The notes under the pieces were generated by a model. The model searched no databases. It had not been told where the DNA came from and saw nothing but the letters and a program-made list of their open reading frames with translations. Position numbers and translations under genes: made by a program. A stretch of DNA of 64,000 bases, taken from DASRDR01 sp044867785 (lineage in GTDB: Bacteria > Methylomirabilota > Methylomirabilia > Rokubacteriales > DASRDR01). Shown in pieces: positions 61,642 through 64,000 of the stretch; position 1 is the stretch's first letter, and every line of letters starts with the position of its first letter. The stretch is from NCBI GenBank assembly GCA_044867785.1, contig JBIOVM010000027.1, positions 1 through 64,000 of the forward strand. Reading direction: 5' to 3'.

Positions 61642-62439
61642 ATGAACGAGTACCGGAGCTTCGACTACCGGGTCGACGAGGGCATCGGGACGGTCACCTT
61701 CACTCGCCCCGACACGCTGAACTCGCTCACATTCGAGGTCTACGCCGAGCTGGAACGCCTGGCGTGGGCGTGTCAGTCGGACGACTCCGTCCGCGTTCTG
61801 GTGCTCGCCGGCACCGGGAAGGGCTTCTGCTCGGGCGGGGACGTCCACGAGATCATCGGCGAGCTCGGCAAGCGGGACGTCAAGGGGATGCTGGAGTTCA
61901 CGCGGATGACGGGCGCGGTGGTCCGGAACCTGCGCCTCCTCGAGAAACCCGTCGTGGCGTCGATCAACGGCATCGCGGCGGGCGCGGGGGCGGTGCTGGG
62001 GCTCGCCTCGGACTTCCGCGTCATGGCCGACACGGCTCGCTTCGCATTCCTGTTCACGAAGGTCGGTCTGACCGGCGCCGACATGGGGGCCGCCTTCCTG
62101 CTTCCGAAGGTGGTCGGGTTCGGCCGGGCGACGGAGCTCCTCATGCTCGGGGACGCGATCGACGCCGCCACCGCCGAGCGCTACGGGCTCGCCACGCGGG
62201 TCGTGGAAGCGAGCCGGCTCGCCGACGAGACGCGGGCGCTGGCGCGACGGCTCGCCGACGGGCCGGGGCAGGCGCTCGGGATGACGAAGCGGATGCTCAA
62301 CAACGAGTGGGGCATGGACCTGGTCTCGGCCATCGAATCGGAAGCGCAGGCGCAGGCGCTCCTCCTCATGGCCGAGGACCACAAGGAGTTCTACCGGGCG
62401 TTCACGGAGAAGCGGCCCCCCCGCTTCACCGGCCGCTGA
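61642..62439 (+). CDS. Enoyl-CoA hydratase/isomerase family protein
   Basis: 265 residues, crotonase fold. Oxyanion-hole segments: VLAGTGKGFCSGGDVHEIIG and ASINGIAAGAGAVLGLASDF. The first catalytic Glu of enoyl-CoA hydratase (NGxxxGGGCE) is not conserved (Ala/Val). An acidic residue remains in GLTGADMGAAFLLPKVVG, as in ring-hydrolase, PaaG-like or MenB-like members that use Asp. It may therefore act as a ring-opening or isomerising enzyme in the same pathway as the fused monooxygenase. ATG 61642, 28 bases after the SDR stop. Confidence 0.92.
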   Translation: MNEYRSFDYRVDEGIGTVTFTRPDTLNSLTFEVYAELERLAWACQSDDSVRVLVLAGTGKGFCSGGDVHEIIGELGKRDVKGMLEFTRMTGAVVRNLRLLEKPVVASINGIAAGAGAVLGLASDFRVMADTARFAFLFTKVGLTGADMGAAFLLPKVVGFGRATELLMLGDAIDAATAERYGLATRVVEASRLADETRALARRLADGPGQALGMTKRMLNNEWGMDLVSAIESEAQAQALLLMAEDHKEFYRAFTEKRPPRFTGR

Positions 62440-62447
62440 GTCAGCAT

Positions 62448-62462
62448 CGGGGCCTGACCCCG
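62448..62462. repeat. GGGGTCAGGCCCC-type palindrome
   Basis: CGGGGCCTGACCCCG between the hydratase and RidA genes, the same core as the repeats at 10589, 25564-25666 and 28596. It lies 26 bases before the RidA start. Confidence 0.55.
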
Positions 62463-62488
62463 AAGCTCGATTTCCGAGGAGGAAGTGG

Positions 62489-62887
62489 ATGCCGAAGGTG
62501 GTGGTGAACCCCGCGTGGCTGCCGAAGCCGTCCGGCTACTCGCACGGGATCGAGGCGCGCGGGCGGCTCCTCTTCGTCGCCGGCCAGACGGCGCAGGACA
62601 CCGACGGCCAGATCGCGCCCGTCGGCGACCTGGTCGGCCAGTTCCGCCAGGCCCTGGCCAACGTCGGGGCGATCGTCGGCGCCCGCGGCGGGACGCTCCG
62701 GGACCTCGTGAAGGTGACGTTCTACGTCCTCGACAAGCGCGACTATCGCGCCAAAGCGCGGGAGATCGGGCGCGTCTACCGCGAGATGATGGAGGGCGCC
62801 TGGCCGGCCACGACGCTCGTCGAGGTCCGCGGCCTCTGGGACGACGCCGCCCTGATCGAGATCGACGCGATCGCGGTGCTCGAGTAG
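62489..62887 (+). CDS. RidA-family protein (second of two)
   Basis: 132 residues. Rid fold segments: GRLLFVAGQTAQDTDGQIAP, GTLRDLVKVTFYVLDKRDY and WPATTLVEVRGLWDDAALIE. As in the copy at 57844, the carboxylate-binding Arg is replaced (ATTLVEV), while the Glu in LIEIDAIAVLE is kept. The two copies flank the fused monooxygenase and SDR genes and share the end ALIEIDA, so they may handle the same enamine or imine-like CoA intermediate or have a scavenging role. ATG 62489 follows GAGGAGGAAG closely. Confidence 0.92.
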   Translation: MPKVVVNPAWLPKPSGYSHGIEARGRLLFVAGQTAQDTDGQIAPVGDLVGQFRQALANVGAIVGARGGTLRDLVKVTFYVLDKRDYRAKAREIGRVYREMMEGAWPATTLVEVRGLWDDAALIEIDAIAVLE

Positions 62888-62896
62888 GAGGAGACG

Positions 62897-63400
62897 GTGC
62901 AGGTCGGGTTCGTCTACCACACGGGCTTCACGGTCAGCGACATCGAGCGGTCGATCGCCTTTTACCGGGACGTCCTCGGCCTCCGGCTCGTCCGACGCCA
63001 GACCGGCACCGCGCCCTACCTGGCCACCGTGACGGGGTTCGAGGGGGTCCGGCTCGAGACCGCGCTGCTCCAGCCCGCGGACGGCGGCAGCATGCTGGAG
63101 CTCCTTCAGTACGTCTCGCACCCGGCGCCGGCGACCGATCGCGCGACCAACCGACCCGGCAACGGGCATCTCTGCTTCAAGGTCGACGATCTCCGCGGCG
63201 CCTGCGCCGAGCTCCGGCGGAAGGGGGTCACCCTCGTCTCGGATCCCGCGGAGATCACCGCGGGCGCGCACGCCGGCGGCTGGGCGGTCTACCTGCGCGA
63301 CCCGGACGGGTTCACGGTCGAGCTCTACCAGGGCCCGCCGGCCAGCCCGGTGCCCGCGAGCGGCCCCGCGGCCGCTGTCGGGAGCCCGAGCCCGAGGTGA
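62897..63400 (+). CDS. VOC family protein (glyoxalase-like)
   Basis: 167 residues with paired beta-alpha-beta-beta-beta units. Metal-ligand candidates are His in FVYHTGFTVSD, Glu in SMLELLQYV, His in GNGHLCFKVDDL and Glu in GFTVELYQGPP, matching the HEHE-like pattern of VOC metalloenzymes such as methylmalonyl-CoA epimerases, glyoxalases and dioxygenases. The last 20 residues are Ala/Pro-rich. GTG start 9 bases after the RidA stop with GGAGGAG upstream; its stop overlaps the next GTG as GTGA. Confidence 0.9.
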   Translation: MQVGFVYHTGFTVSDIERSIAFYRDVLGLRLVRRQTGTAPYLATVTGFEGVRLETALLQPADGGSMLELLQYVSHPAPATDRATNRPGNGHLCFKVDDLRGACAELRRKGVTLVSDPAEITAGAHAGGWAVYLRDPDGFTVELYQGPPASPVPASGPAAAVGSPSPR

Positions 63401-63873
63401 GCATCGCAAGCGGCATCGCCTGGCGACTCTTCGTCAGCGCGGCCTACACGACGGGCCTCACGCTTCTCATCCCCTACGTCGTCTTCCGGCTCCAGCCGGA
63501 GGATATCCGGCTGGTCCCGGTCGGACTGTCGCCGGTCCTCCTCTGGGTGGCCATCGGGCTGATGGCGGCGGCGCTCGTCGTGCGGCTCTGGGCGACGCGC
63601 GACTTCGGCGGATCCTTGCGGGCGCTCGGGTTCATGACGTTTCTCCCGGGCCTCGTGGGAATCCTCTTCACGCTGTTCGGGCGGGAGACGCTTCTGGGCC
63701 GGTTCGCGGAGACGGTGCCGCGCTTCCAGGACGTGCGGCCGGCGATCGAGCTCTACCTGGACCGCGTGGTGCCGCAGGTCCTCTATCTGACGGTGGGCTT
63801 CTTCGTGGCGGGCGCCGCGCTCATCCTGCTCGGAAGCCGGATCGCGTCGCGCGACCCCTCCGTGCGCTCCTAG
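63397..63873 (+). CDS. Small integral membrane protein, unknown
   Basis: 158 residues with about four membrane segments: AAYTTGLTLLIPYVVFRL, LLWVAIGLMAAALVVRLWAT, GFMTFLPGLVGILFTLFGRE and YLTVGFFVAGAALILLGSRI. Not assigned. GTG 63397 is coupled to the VOC gene stop, so it belongs to the same transcript. A role in uptake or membrane support of the pathway is possible but not shown. Confidence 0.75.
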   Translation: MSIASGIAWRLFVSAAYTTGLTLLIPYVVFRLQPEDIRLVPVGLSPVLLWVAIGLMAAALVVRLWATRDFGGSLRALGFMTFLPGLVGILFTLFGRETLLGRFAETVPRFQDVRPAIELYLDRVVPQVLYLTVGFFVAGAALILLGSRIASRDPSVRS

Positions 63874-63876
63874 CCC

Positions 63877-64000
63877 TCACCGCCGCTGGAGGAAGAACAG
63901 CGCCGCGAGCACCGGAATGTAGACGGCCAGCACGCCCTCCAGCGTGAGCATCGGCCCGCCGGATCCGCTGGTGACCAGGATGCCGCGGGCGGCGGGAACG
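63877..64000 (-). CDS. Unknown membrane protein, C-terminal part only
   Basis: The minus strand reads about 40 residues ending in LTLEGVLAVYIPVLAALFFL and QRR with a TGA at 63877-63879. It is a hydrophobic C-terminal helix with a basic end. The rest lies beyond the window. It converges on the preceding gene, with 3 bases between the two stops. Family not recognised. Confidence 0.5.
   Translation of the reverse strand, partial: VPAARGILVTSGSGGPMLTLEGVLAVYIPVLAALFFLQRR

Overview
This is a GC-rich, gene-dense bacterial chromosome segment. Many genes overlap by four bases (ATGA, GTGA or TTGA), GTG starts are common, and many proteins act on CoA thioesters or are ABC importers with Tat-type binding proteins. 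No rRNA, tRNA, CRISPR array, insertion sequence or phage module was recognised. The gene mix (arsenosugar-type ArsS cluster, large Mo hydroxylase, CoA-transferase and acyl-CoA dehydrogenase sets, many amino-acid and peptide importers) and the scattered GGGGTCAG-type palindromes suggest a free-living soil or subsurface heterotroph. Candidatus Rokubacteria/Methylomirabilota is my best guess, from gene style only.

Layout. 1-2519 (-) is part of a dipeptide-type ABC importer (ATPase cut by the window edge, two permeases). 2676-3926 (+) is an NhaD/ArsB-type ion antiporter. 3930-6862 (-) holds a flavin-dependent acyl-CoA-dehydrogenase-like oxygenase and a TPR-LuxR regulator. 6992-12721 (-) is a gntR-livKHMGF branched-chain amino acid-type importer with a hairpin between livK and livH and a GntR-type operator on the gntR promoter. 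12859-14418 (-) is an orphan family 5 binding protein. 14.5-15.0 kb holds two gene relics.

16002-25518 (-) is a long catabolic run: zinc-ribbon/OB protein, B12 mutase small and large subunits, two SAM methyltransferases, class III CoA-transferase, three-subunit Mo hydroxylase and a small exported protein. 25644-26878 (-) has a DUF2459 lipoprotein and a dual-specificity phosphatase. 27051-28442 (+) is a NYN nuclease with a LOTUS-like domain. 28623-33560 (-) carries thiolase, an ankyrin-Nudix fusion, SDR, a damaged methyltransferase and an acyl-CoA dehydrogenase. 33633-34921 has a VapBC-type pair and a GNAT.

35040-39359 contains two divergent paralogous PaaK/CapK-like adenylate-forming proteins, one coupled to a lone binding protein. 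39416-43110 (-) carries a CpoB/YbgF-like protein, a SerK/SbnI-like putative serine kinase and TrpB2, which together suggest tryptophan synthesis through O-phosphoserine. 43229-49295 (+) is an arsenosugar-type set: OYE flavoprotein, AhpD-like protein, radical SAM ArsS, disulfide reductase-like flavoprotein, TVP38 membrane protein, glycosyltransferase. 49276-56235 holds a SelD-associated-type flavoprotein, an S9 peptidase, TPR proteins and an acyl-CoA dehydrogenase. 56769-63873 has an exported cyclase and a cluster around a fused monooxygenase/OYE protein (2-aminobenzoyl-CoA or salicylyl-CoA type) with two RidA proteins, SDR, enoyl-CoA hydratase and VOC protein.

Several genes have a -10 hexamer only 6-8 bases before the start codon, two of them with very clear -35 boxes at 17-base spacing. 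This indicates regular use of leaderless transcripts and fixes several start codons.
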